Shown: positions 1 through 6,106 of the stretch, piece after piece | How the letters are laid out: each line of letters starts with the position of its first letter | How positions within the stretch are numbered: the first letter of the stretch is position 1 | DNA from: Sphingopyxis sp. | Lineage (GTDB): Bacteria > Pseudomonadota > Alphaproteobacteria > Sphingomonadales > Sphingomonadaceae | Length of the DNA stretch: 7,372 nucleotides | Direction: 5' to 3' | Assembly: GCA_013911715.1 (NCBI GenBank) | Contig: JACEST010000098.1 | Span: 1 to 7,372, forward strand | Notes under the pieces: model-generated | Seen by the model: only the letters and a program-made list of their open reading frames with translations | The model's database searches: none | Told to the model about the DNA's origin: nothing | Made by a program: the position numbers and the translations under genes

Positions 1-49
1 CCCCTCCCCTGAAGGGGAGGGGCTTAATTACGACCCAACCTCCCCCCTC
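1..49. repeat. Palindromic element P1 inside ileS
   Basis: Positions 1-22 form a perfect hairpin with 10-bp arms (CCCCTCCCCT and AGGGGAGGGG) around a GA loop. A C-rich tract at 41-49 follows. The stretch is read in frame as a Pro/Gly/Glu-rich peptide just before the conserved PFLPGDF segment of the IleRS editing domain, where relatives have no such sequence to my knowledge. The element probably extends left of the window, so its true size and boundaries cannot be seen. Confidence 0.6.
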
Positions 50-2173
50 GCCGAATTCTTCCTCCGCCCGCGCCCTTTCCTGCCCGGCGATTTCGTCACC
101 ACCGACAGCGGCACGGGCCTCGTCCATATGTCGCCCGACCATGGCGAGGATGATTTCGACCTGTGCAAGGCGCACGGCCTCAACCCCGTGTTCGCGGTCG
201 AGGGCGACGGCAAATATCGCGCCGACTGGGCCTGGCTCGGCGGGCAGGGGAGTGTCATCAACCCCAAATTCAACGCCCCCGATGGCCCGATTTGTGCCGA
301 TTTGCGCGAAGCGGGCGCGTTGCTCGCGGCGAGCGCCGATTATCAGCACAGCTACCCGCATTCGTGGCGCTCGAAGGCCAAGGTCATCTATCGCTGCACG
401 CCGCAATGGTTCGTGCCGATGGACAAACCGATCAAGGGACTGTCCCGTAGCGCAGCGGAGTGGACTGTCCCGCAACCTGATGATGAAGGGACAGTCCCTG
501 AAGGGACAGTCCCCGCACCCACCCTCCGCCAGATCGCCCTCGCCGAAATCGCGCGCGTGGCCTTCACCCCCGACAAGGGCCGCAACCGCATCGGCTCCAT
601 GGTCGAAGGGCGTCCCGACTGGGTGCTGTCGCGCCAGCGCGCGTGGGGCGTGCCGATCACGCTGTTTGTGAACAAGAAAAGCGGCGACTATCTCGTCGAC
701 CCCGACGTCAACGCCCGCATCGTCGCCGCAGTTCGGACACAGGGCATCGACGCCTGGACCCCCGAAACCGCGCATGGCTTCCTTGGGTCCGCCTATAACG
801 CCGACGATTGGGAGGCCGTCCCCGACATCCTCGACGTATGGTTCGATTCGGGAACCAGCCACGCCTATGTCCTCGACAGTGGGCGCTGGCCCGACCTCAG
901 CTGGCCTGCCGACATTTATGTCGAGGGCAGCGACCAGCATCGCGGCTGGTTCCAGTCCAGCCTGCTGCACAGCTGCGCGACGCGCGGCCGCGCGCCCTAT
1001 GACCAGATCCTCACCCACGGCTTCACCATGGATGCCAAGGGCCTGAAAATGTCCAAATCGCTGGGCAACACCGTCGATCCCAACAAGGTGATGGAGGTCT
1101 ATGGCGCCGACATCATCCGCCTGTGGGCGCTGAGCGTCGATTTCACCGAAGATCACCGCATCGGCGACGAAATCCTGAAAGGCGTCGGCGACCAGTATCG
1201 CAAGCTGCGCAATACGTTCCGCTATTTGCTCGGCGCACTCGACGGGTTTGGCGAGGACGAGCGGGTTCCCTTGGGGACTGTCCCGCAGCGCAGCGAAGTG
1301 GACTGTCCCGATGGCGCGGCACCCGGGGACAGTCCCCAAGCGGGGACAGTCCCTGAGCTGCCCGAGCTCGAACGCTATATGCTCCACCTTCTGGCTGAGC
1401 TCGACGCGACGTTGCGCAAAGCGGTCGATGAATATGACTTCAACAGCTACACCCGCGCGCTGAGCGATTTCTGCAACGAAGACCTGTCGGCCTTTTACTT
1501 CGATATCCGCAAGGACAGCCTCTATTGCGACATCGGCCCCGCCGCGCCGCTAGGGACCGACAAGCGCCGCGCGTACCGCACCGTGCTCGATACTTTGTTC
1601 CACGCGCTGATCCGTTACGCCGCGCCGGTGCTGGTGTTCACGAGCGAAGAAGTGTGGGGGACGCGCTATCCCGATGGGGGGAGCGTGCATTTGCTCGAGT
1701 GGCCCACCCTTCCCAATACCCCAACCCGTCACCCCGTGCTTGACACGGGGTTAGGCTTTTCGGCGACCGAAGAAAGCCAAGCCCCGCATCAAGTGCGGGG
1801 CGACGGGTTGGAAGAAAAGTGGTCATTTATCCGGAGTACAAGACTGGGTGTAACGAGCAGCATCGAACCGATGCGTAGAGAGAAGATCATTGGCTCGTCG
1901 CTAGAAGTTGAAATTGGGCTTCGCTTGCCTCATGATCACGACGGTATCACAAATTTTGAACAACTGAGTTCTTCTGAATGGGCAGATGTGTTCATCTGTT
2001 CTAATGTTTTTGAATTGCCACGAGATTTTATTAAGCCCGAAGATGACATGGGCGGAATACATATCACCGTCACCCGCACCACCCACCACAAATGCGGCCG
2101 TTGCTGGCGCCACCTGCCCGAGGTGACTGAGGACGGCACCTTGTGCAATCGCTGCACCACGGTATTGGGCTAA
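1..2173 (+). CDS. ileS: Isoleucyl-tRNA synthetase (IleRS), 5' end outside the window
   Basis: IleRS charges tRNA-Ile with isoleucine in the cytoplasm and hydrolyses mischarged valine in its CP1 editing domain. The frame is open from position 2 to the TAA at 2171-2173 (723 codons), so the N-terminus with the HIGH motif is missing. An ATG at 128 is internal, because family-like sequence (PFLPGDFVTTDSGTGLVH) precedes it. The CP1 motif GTGLVHMSPDHGEDDF is visible at about 110-157, and KMSKS, the second catalytic signature, at 1046-1060. The anticodon-binding domain follows, then a C-terminal zinc ribbon with CxxC pairs at 2093-2104 and 2144-2155. Compared with the usual alphaproteobacterial protein, extra segments coincide with palindromic DNA at 1-49, 436-513, 1274-1353 and 1721-1811. 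The frame survives all four and every visible core motif is intact, so the gene is probably functional. An AT-rich patch lies at 1812-2064. Identification is very sure. Confidence 0.97.
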   Translation, partial: PSPEGEGLNYDPTSPLAEFFLRPRPFLPGDFVTTDSGTGLVHMSPDHGEDDFDLCKAHGLNPVFAVEGDGKYRADWAWLGGQGSVINPKFNAPDGPICADLREAGALLAASADYQHSYPHSWRSKAKVIYRCTPQWFVPMDKPIKGLSRSAAEWTVPQPDDEGTVPEGTVPAPTLRQIALAEIARVAFTPDKGRNRIGSMVEGRPDWVLSRQRAWGVPITLFVNKKSGDYLVDPDVNARIVAAVRTQGIDAWTPETAHGFLGSAYNADDWEAVPDILDVWFDSGTSHAYVLDSGRWPDLSWPADIYVEGSDQHRGWFQSSLLHSCATRGRAPYDQILTHGFTMDAKGLKMSKSLGNTVDPNKVMEVYGADIIRLWALSVDFTEDHRIGDEILKGVGDQYRKLRNTFRYLLGALDGFGEDERVPLGTVPQRSEVDCPDGAAPGDSPQAGTVPELPELERYMLHLLAELDATLRKAVDEYDFNSYTRALSDFCNEDLSAFYFDIRKDSLYCDIGPAAPLGTDKRRAYRTVLDTLFHALIRYAAPVLVFTSEEVWGTRYPDGGSVHLLEWPTLPNTPTRHPVLDTGLGFSATEESQAPHQVRGDGLEEKWSFIRSTRLGVTSSIEPMRREKIIGSSLEVEIGLRLPHDHDGITNFEQLSSSEWADVFICSNVFELPRDFIKPEDDMGGIHITVTRTTHHKCGRCWRHLPEVTEDGTLCNRCTTVLG
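436..513. repeat. Palindromic repeat P2, copy a, in frame in ileS
   Basis: Four copies of one 11-mer are arranged head to head: GGGACTGTCCC at 436-446, a 10-base version at 462-471, then its reverse complement GGGACAGTCCC at 488-498 and 503-513. Start-to-start spacings are 26, 26 and 15 bases. The linker after the first unit reads GTAGCGCAGCGGAGT. The element is translated in frame between the conserved PMDKPIKG and LRQIALAEIARV segments of IleRS, which are normally separated by only a few residues. A second copy lies at 1274-1353 in the same gene. Confidence 0.85.
1274..1353. repeat. Palindromic repeat P2, copy b, in frame in ileS
   Basis: This copy has the same four-unit design as copy a: GGGACTGTCCC at 1274-1284, GGACTGTCCC at 1300-1309, and GGGACAGTCCC at 1326-1336 and 1343-1353. 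Spacings are 26, 26 and 17. The linker GCAGCGCAGCGAAGT differs from that of copy a at two positions. It separates the IleRS segments LGALDGFGEDERV and ELPELERYMLHL. Its first units are read in a different codon phase from copy a, so the encoded peptides differ (GTVPQRSEVDCP here, GLSRSAAEWTVP in copy a). Confidence 0.85.
1721..1811. repeat. Three-hairpin palindromic element P3, in frame in ileS
   Basis: This is a 91-bp imperfect inverted repeat. The outer stem is perfect over 10 bp (CCAACCCGTC at 1721-1730, GACGGGTTGG at 1802-1811). Inside it are a left hairpin (CCCCGTG / CACGGGG), a central hairpin (GGCTTT / AAAGCC, with TCGG / CCGA further in) and a right hairpin (GCCCCGCA / TGCGGGGC). It is translated in frame within the IleRS C-terminal half, between the conserved SVHLLEWP and LEEKW segments, and adds about 30 residues. 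Confidence 0.85.
1812..2064 (+). other. AT-rich patch within ileS
   Basis: By hand count, 1921-2040 is about 40% GC and 1861-1920 about 48%, against clearly higher GC (roughly 65%) in the rest of the gene and its neighbours. Codons such as TTT, ATT, TTA, AAT and TCT cluster here and are rare elsewhere. The patch begins directly after repeat P3, and high GC returns near 2065, before the zinc ribbon. It still encodes recognisable IleRS sequence (SSIEPMRREKIIGSSLEVEI). It is therefore either a recombined allele segment or a locally relaxed region, not an insertion of foreign coding DNA. Confidence 0.6.
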
Positions 2174-2184
2174 ATCAACACGTC

Positions 2185-2266
2185 CGTCATGCTGAACTTG
2201 TTTCAGCATCCATGGCGCAGCGCTGAAATTTTGCGCCATGGACCCTGAAACAAGTTCAGGGTGACG
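2185..2266. repeat. Three-hairpin palindromic element P4, copy a
   Basis: This 82-bp element fills most of the ileS-lspA gap and starts 11 bases after the ileS stop. A short outer stem (CGTCA / TGACG) encloses three hairpins. The left one has arms ATGCTGAA and TTCAGCAT, the central one CCATGGCGCA and TGCGCCATGG, and the right one ACCCTGAA and TTCAGGGT. Left and right loops (CTTGT, ACAAG) are reverse complements. A copy in the opposite orientation lies at 6107-6188, 77/82 identical. In an ileS-lspA transcript it would form a strong structure upstream of the lspA start. The sequence type is common in sphingomonad intergenic regions, as I recall. Confidence 0.88.
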
Positions 2267-2294
2267 ACATACGCGACAGGACCATTGCTACCCC

Positions 2295-2852
2295 ATGACC
2301 ACCCCCACCCGCTCCCCGCACCTCAGCACCGGCCTCGCCATCGCGGCGCTTGCCTTTTTCCTCGACCAGCTGACCAAGTTCGTCATCGTCGATGTGCTGA
2401 CGCTCGAACGGCGCGGGAGCATTCATGTGGTGGAGATTTTCAATCTCACCTGGGCCGAAAATTGCGGCATTGCACTGTCGCTGCTGTCCCAATGCAACGA
2501 CACCACGCGCTGGAGCCTCGTCGCGCTGACCGGCGTGGTCGCGACCGCGGTGCTGGTGTGGATGACGCGCGAGCGCGCCAAGGGCGATGTCGCCGCGCTG
2601 GCGCTGATCTTTGGCGGCGCGCTCGGCAATATCGTCGACCGCGTGCGCTATGGCTATGTGGTGGACTTTGCCGACCTGCACTTTGGCAATTTCCGCCCTT
2701 TCCTGATTTTCAACGTCGCCGATGCGTGCATCACCGTCGGCGTGCTATTGCTGGTTGCGCGCGCATTGCTGTTAAGCGACAAGTCAGATAGTGCGTCCGA
2801 CAACGGGGATACGGCCAGCGCGCCCAGCGCGACCAGCGCCGCCAAGGAGTGA
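2295..2852 (+). CDS. lspA: Lipoprotein signal peptidase (signal peptidase II)
   Basis: LspA is an inner-membrane aspartyl protease that cleaves the signal peptide of diacylglyceryl-modified prolipoproteins just before the lipidated cysteine. The 185-aa product has four hydrophobic segments at about residues 13-31, 73-91, 99-113 and 136-157, as expected for the family. The catalytic aspartates are D124 (in YVVDFADLHF) and D143 (in FNVADACITVG). Conserved N112 and R116 (GGALGNIVDRV) and N140 are present. The C-terminal tail after about residue 160 is hydrophilic, Ser/Ala/Asp-rich and probably cytoplasmic. The ATG at 2295 has a weak AGGA 13 bases upstream; no better start is visible. The gene lies downstream of ileS, a common bacterial order, and directly precedes a gene for a lipoprotein, the enzyme's own substrate class. 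Confidence 0.96.
   Translation: MTTPTRSPHLSTGLAIAALAFFLDQLTKFVIVDVLTLERRGSIHVVEIFNLTWAENCGIALSLLSQCNDTTRWSLVALTGVVATAVLVWMTRERAKGDVAALALIFGGALGNIVDRVRYGYVVDFADLHFGNFRPFLIFNVADACITVGVLLLVARALLLSDKSDSASDNGDTASAPSATSAAKE
2844..2849 (+). promoter_or_regulatory. Ribosome binding site deciding the lipoprotein start
   Basis: AAGGAG lies inside the last codons of lspA and is 8 bases ahead of the GTG at 2858. An in-frame GTG at 2849 overlaps this site and so cannot use it. The later GTG is therefore preferred. Confidence 0.7.
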
Positions 2853-2857
2853 ATGAC

Positions 2858-3277
2858 GTGATTGCCAAGCGTAAGATTGCCGCCGCCGCCCTTATCGCCG
2901 CCACGCTGGCGGGGTGCGGTTCGACCAACCTGTTCAACCGCGACCGCCCCGATGAAATGGCGGTGCAGCGGCAGGCGCCGCTCGTCGTCCCCCCGGATTT
3001 CTCGTTGACCCCGCCGGCGCCTGGTGCCGCGCGTCCGGGCAGCGAATCGACCGCCGAACAAACGCTGCGCGCGCTGTTCGGTGGCCCCTCGGCGCGCAGC
3101 GCCAGCGAGGCGCAGGTTGTCGCCGCCGCCGGTGCCACCCGCGCCGACCCCGGCATCCGCAGCCAGGTCGCTGATCCGGGTGTCCAGGTGGTCGACAAGG
3201 GCCTGATCGTCCGCGACATCCTCGCCGCCCCCGAAGGCGACGGCCAAAGCGCACAGGCGGCGATTCCGGGGCGGTAA
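2858..3277 (+). CDS. DUF3035-type outer-membrane lipoprotein
   Basis: The product is a small lipoprotein of 139 aa whose cellular role I cannot name. A signal peptide (positive MIAKRK, then an Ala/Ile/Leu core) ends in the lipobox LAGC with the lipidated cysteine at residue 20. Glycine follows it rather than aspartate, which favours outer-membrane sorting. The mature chain is Pro/Ala/Arg-rich and low in complexity. It contains VVPPDFSLTPPAPGAARPG, which resembles the DUF3035 family encoded beside lspA in many alphaproteobacteria. The start is GTG 2858 because of the well-placed AAGGAG; starting at 2849 would add three residues. The gene begins 5 bases after the lspA stop and is almost certainly co-transcribed with it. 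The family call rests on memory of the motif and the neighbourhood. Confidence 0.82.
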   Translation: MIAKRKIAAAALIAATLAGCGSTNLFNRDRPDEMAVQRQAPLVVPPDFSLTPPAPGAARPGSESTAEQTLRALFGGPSARSASEAQVVAAAGATRADPGIRSQVADPGVQVVDKGLIVRDILAAPEGDGQSAQAAIPGR

Positions 3278-3309
3278 GCGAGGGCTGGCTTGTCCCTGCC
3301 ATCCCGGTG

Positions 3310-3321
3310 GTAGCGCGCTAC
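3310..3321. promoter_or_regulatory. Candidate operator of the toxin-antitoxin operon
   Basis: GTAGCGCGCTAC is a perfect 12-bp palindrome ending 9 bases before the antitoxin ATG. MazE-type antitoxins usually repress their own operon by binding palindromes near the start. The position and symmetry fit that role, but binding is inferred. No clear -35/-10 pair could be picked out. Confidence 0.35.
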
Positions 3322-3330
3322 TCCTGCGCC

Positions 3331-3552
3331 ATGAATTCGCCGCAACACCCGGACAAGTTTCGCGTCTACCGCGCCCGCAAGCGCGCAGCAGGCTTGCGCG
3401 AGGTGCGGATGTGGGTGCCGGACACGCGTTCCCCAGCATTTCGCAATGAGGCGGCGCGACAAGCCGCTCTGCTCGATCACAGCGAGGACGAGCGCGCCGC
3501 TGCCGAGATGATGGTCAAATTCACTTCCAAGGCGTGGGACGGGGAAGATTGA
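3331..3552 (+). CDS. MazE-like antitoxin (DUF3018 family)
   Basis: This 73-aa protein is predicted to neutralise the toxin encoded next to it and to repress the operon. The N-terminal part KFRVYRARKRAAGLREVRMW followed by VPDTRSPAF is typical of the DUF3018 'antitoxin MazE family'. The strand-like REVRMWVPD followed by helical sequence suggests a ribbon-helix-helix-like DNA-binding fold. The acidic, flexible C-terminus (ending WDGED) would be the toxin-binding part. ATG 3331 was chosen because family members start close to the KFR motif; an upstream GTG at 3307 would add eight residues and run through the palindrome at 3310-3321. No Shine-Dalgarno sequence is visible. The stop overlaps the toxin's likely TTG start, indicating translational coupling. 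Confidence 0.85.
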   Translation: MNSPQHPDKFRVYRARKRAAGLREVRMWVPDTRSPAFRNEAARQAALLDHSEDERAAAEMMVKFTSKAWDGED

Positions 3553-3866
3553 AGCGCGGCGATATTGTCATTATCGCGGCCGGCAAACCACGGCCAGCAG
3601 TGGTCGCTCGAGCTGATAATGTCCCGACAGCGCGCGAAATTTTGCTGTGTCCGTTCACGTCCTATCTGCTTGATGCCCCGATTTACCGGCTACATGTCGA
3701 GCCGGACGGCATCAACGGCCTTCAGGTCGCATCCCAGATCATGGTCGATAAGGTTGGCCCGGTGCCGCGCGACAAGATAGCCGAAATCGTCGGGACATTG
3801 GCCGACGCCGATATGGCCAGGCTCAACACTGCCCTGATTGTTGTCCAGGGTCTTGTCCCCGGATGA
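3549..3866 (+). CDS. PemK/MazF-type endoribonuclease toxin
   Basis: Members of this family are small ribosome-independent or ribosome-linked mRNA interferases held inactive by their antitoxin. The 105-aa product shows the family order: MKRGDIV at the N-terminus, KPRPAVV at residues 13-19, then LLCPFTS ending at residue 38. The Arg and the Thr/Ser of these motifs correspond to the active site of MazF. The next part, QIMVDKVGPVPRDKI, is the usual SH3-like barrel continuation. The start is most likely TTG 3549, which overlaps the antitoxin stop (TTGA) and gives the family's MKRGDI beginning, with GGGGA just upstream. A GTG at 3534 would add MGRGR. All motifs are intact, so it is probably active. 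The specific subfamily and cut site cannot be told. Confidence 0.85.
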   Translation: MKRGDIVIIAAGKPRPAVVARADNVPTAREILLCPFTSYLLDAPIYRLHVEPDGINGLQVASQIMVDKVGPVPRDKIAEIVGTLADADMARLNTALIVVQGLVPG

Positions 3867-3963
3867 AGTGGACGACGCTGAGGCCGCGCTACCCGAAGCG
3901 TCTCGGGAAGGCGGGGAGCGTTATAAGCGGGTCAAAGCTGCGCTGACCGAAAACTCGCGATAG
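3838..3963 (+). other. Short open frame after the toxin, possible gene remnant
   Basis: A frame without stops from 3838 to the TAG at 3961-3963 reads ...SPDEVDDAEAALPEASR and ends KAALTENSR. It overlaps the toxin's last codons. The only starts are TTG or GTG codons, without a clear ribosome site. The charged, helix-like composition looks protein-like and could be the tail of a decayed gene. I do not recognise it, and it may be chance in GC-rich DNA. Confidence 0.2.
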
Positions 3964-3983
3964 AAAGCCGACCCAACCCCCTA

Positions 3984-4074
3984 CCCCGTTCGCCCTGAGC
4001 TTGTCGAAGGGCCGTTCCTTCTTGGTGACGGTTGAAGAAAAGGACAGTCCTTCGACAAGCTCAGGACGGGCGGG
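3984..4074. repeat. Palindromic element P5 between convergent genes
   Basis: Two arms are perfect inverted copies over 17 bp (3994-4010, CCTGAGCTTGTCGAAGG, and 4049-4065). They are flanked by an imperfect outer stem (CCCCGTTCG / CGGGCGGGG). The 38 bases between them can form a central hairpin (TTCTT / AAGAA). The element occupies the space between the toxin gene (+) and the end of dxs (-). As RNA from either strand the arms would pair strongly, so it may end transcription from both sides, although there is no U-tract. This sequence type is widespread in Sphingomonadales intergenic DNA, as I recall. Confidence 0.85.
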
Positions 4075-4094
4075 GATTCAAAAAAGCGAGTGAC

Positions 4095-6023
4095 TCACGC
4101 CACCCCGCCAACCTCGCTCACGCCCGCGCTGTTATGGCGCAGCGCTTTCAGCACGCAGTCGACAATCTGCGGCGCGTTCAGGCCTGCGGCGTCATATTGC
4201 TTGTCGGGCGCATCCTGATCCTGGAACATATCGGGCAGCCGCAAGGTTCGCAGTTTCAGCCCGGCGTCGATCAGCCCCTCGTCGCTCGCGAGCGTCAGCA
4301 CATGCGCGCCCAGCCCGCCGATGCTGCCTTCCTCCACCGTCACGCACACTTCGTGGTTGGCCAGCGTGCGGCGGATCAACTCTTCGTCGAGCGGCTTGGC
4401 AAAGCGCAGGTCGATGACGCTGGTCGACAGCCCGCGCGCCTCGAGCGTATCGGCGGCCTTCAACGCCTCGGCGAGCCGCGTGCCCAGCGAGAAAATCGCG
4501 ACGGTCTTGCCCTGCCGCACGACGCGGCCCTTGCCGATTTCCAGTTTCACCGGCACCTCGGGCAGCGCGACCCCGGTACCGCCGCCGCGCGGGTAACGGA
4601 ACGCAATCGGCCCCGCGTCATATTCCGCCGCCGTATAGGTCATATGCACCAGCTCGGCCTCGTCCGCCGCCGCCATCACCACCATATTGGGCAGCGTTGC
4701 GAGATAGGTCACATCGAACGACCCCGCATGCGTTGACCCGTCTGCGCCCACCAGCCCCGCACGGTCAATCGCAAAGCGCACCGGCAAATTCTGGATCGCG
4801 ACATCATGCACGACTTGGTCATAGGCGCGCTGGAGGAAGGTCGAATAAATGGCGCAGAAGGGCCGCATCCCCTGCGCCGCCAAACCGGCAGCGAAGGTCA
4901 CCGCATGCTGTTCGGCAATGCCGACGTCAAAAGCGCGGGTCGGGTGGCGCTTGGCAAAGCGGTCGACGCCGGTGCCGCTGGGCATCGCCGCGGTAATCGC
5001 GACAATGCGCGGGTCTTTGTCGGCCAGATTGGCCAGCGCATCGCCAAATACGTTCTGATACGCCGGCGGCCCCGGCGGGGCTTTGACCTGCTCGCCGGTC
5101 ACGACATTGAATTTCTGGACGCCATGATATTTGTCGGCGCTGGCTTCTGCTGGCGCATAGCCCTTGCCCTTTTGCGTGACGACATGGATCAGGCACGGCC
5201 CCTCGGCGGCATCGCGGACATTTTCGAGCACGGGGATCAGATGATCCAGATTATGCCCGTCGATCGGCCCGACATAATAGAAACCCAGTTCCTCGAACAA
5301 GGTGCCGCCCATCGCCAGCCCGCGTGCATATTCGTCGGTCTTCTTGGCCGCCTTATGCAGCGGCTCGGGCAGTCGCCGCGCAAATTTCTTGGCGATTTCG
5401 CGCAATTCGAGGAAAGGCCGCGACGACACCAGCTTGGCCAAATAGGCCGACAGCCCGCCCACCGGCGGCGCGATCGACATGTCATTGTCGTTCAAAATCA
5501 CGACCAGCCGGTTGCCCGCCTGCGCCGCATTGTTCATCGCTTCATAAGCCATGCCCGCCGACATCGACCCGTCGCCAATCACCGCAATCGCGCGTCCCGG
5601 AACGTCCTTCAGCTTGTTGGCAACGGCAAAGCCCAGCGCGGCGGAAATGCTGGTCGAACTGTGCGCCGCGCCGAACGGATCATATTCGCTCTCGCTGCGC
5701 TTGGTGAAGCCGCTGAGCCCGCCGCCGGTGCGCAGCGTGCGGATGCGATTGCGTCGCCCGGTCAAAATCTTGTGCGGATAGCATTGGTGGCCGACGTCCC
5801 ACACCAGCCGGTCGTCGGGGGTGTTGAAGACATAATGAATCGCGGTGGTCAGCTCGACCACGCCCAGCCCGCTGCCCAGATGCCCGCCGGTCACGCCGAC
5901 CGCCGAAATCATCTCGGCGCGCAATTCATCGGCAAGCTGGCGCAGCTGGTCGGGGCGCAGTTTCCGCAAGTCGGCGGGGATATTGACCGCGTCCAAGAGC
6001 GGCGTCGTAAGACCTTCAGTCAT
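4095..6023 (-). CDS. dxs: 1-deoxy-D-xylulose-5-phosphate synthase
   Basis: DXS condenses pyruvate and glyceraldehyde 3-phosphate to 1-deoxy-D-xylulose 5-phosphate using thiamine diphosphate and Mg2+. This is the entry step of the MEP isoprenoid pathway, and the product also feeds thiamine and pyridoxal synthesis. The product has 642 aa, normal for the family. Visible motifs are GGHLGSGLG with H48, DVGHQ with H79, AAHSSTSIS with H121, the thiamine-binding GDGSMSAG (150-157) through NDN (177-179), and the catalytic glutamate E370 in VGIAEQHAVTFAAG. The pyrimidine-binding domain starts near residue 318 and the transketolase C-terminal domain near 495. The ATG at 6023 gives the family N-terminus (MTEGLTTPLLDAV). 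The frame stays open to an ATG at 6140, but that extension would translate repeat DNA. No strong ribosome site is visible. It is convergent with the toxin gene and divergent from the hydrolase at 6248. Confidence 0.97.
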   Translation of the reverse strand: MTEGLTTPLLDAVNIPADLRKLRPDQLRQLADELRAEMISAVGVTGGHLGSGLGVVELTTAIHYVFNTPDDRLVWDVGHQCYPHKILTGRRNRIRTLRTGGGLSGFTKRSESEYDPFGAAHSSTSISAALGFAVANKLKDVPGRAIAVIGDGSMSAGMAYEAMNNAAQAGNRLVVILNDNDMSIAPPVGGLSAYLAKLVSSRPFLELREIAKKFARRLPEPLHKAAKKTDEYARGLAMGGTLFEELGFYYVGPIDGHNLDHLIPVLENVRDAAEGPCLIHVVTQKGKGYAPAEASADKYHGVQKFNVVTGEQVKAPPGPPAYQNVFGDALANLADKDPRIVAITAAMPSGTGVDRFAKRHPTRAFDVGIAEQHAVTFAAGLAAQGMRPFCAIYSTFLQRAYDQVVHDVAIQNLPVRFAIDRAGLVGADGSTHAGSFDVTYLATLPNMVVMAAADEAELVHMTYTAAEYDAGPIAFRYPRGGGTGVALPEVPVKLEIGKGRVVRQGKTVAIFSLGTRLAEALKAADTLEARGLSTSVIDLRFAKPLDEELIRRTLANHEVCVTVEEGSIGGLGAHVLTLASDEGLIDAGLKLRTLRLPDMFQDQDAPDKQYDAAGLNAPQIVDCVLKALRHNSAGVSEVGGVA

Positions 6024-6106
6024 CCGCCCGTCATACCGGCCCCCATTGTCACTGTCGAACAAAAAGGGGAATGTGGCAGAAACACGCGGTGGGGGGCCAA
6101 TCTCTT

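Noticed and set aside
128..130. ATG 128 as the start of ileS
   Set aside because: The frame is open to the window edge and the residues before it match the IleRS editing domain, so this is an internal methionine.
436..1353. P2 units as a CRISPR array
   Set aside because: Units are only 11 bases, occur in both orientations within a cluster, have short spacers and lie inside a coding gene.
1..1811. ileS as a pseudogene broken by repeats
   Set aside because: No frameshift or stop is present, and the editing motif, KMSKS and zinc ribbon are intact.
2185..2266. P4 cloverleaf-like fold as a tRNA gene
   Set aside because: It lacks the conserved D-arm and T-arm bases and a 3' acceptor pattern, and it is an inverted-repeat element with a second copy.
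2654..3480. Long minus-strand open frames (249 and 261 codons) opposite lspA, the lipoprotein and the antitoxin
   Set aside because: They span three plus-strand genes that have clear motifs and ribosome or overlap signals, and they show only Arg/Ala/Gly-rich shadow composition.
4032..4736. 234-codon plus-strand open frame opposite the dxs 3' end
   Set aside because: Its beginning is repeat P5 and the rest mirrors dxs codons; no family resemblance.
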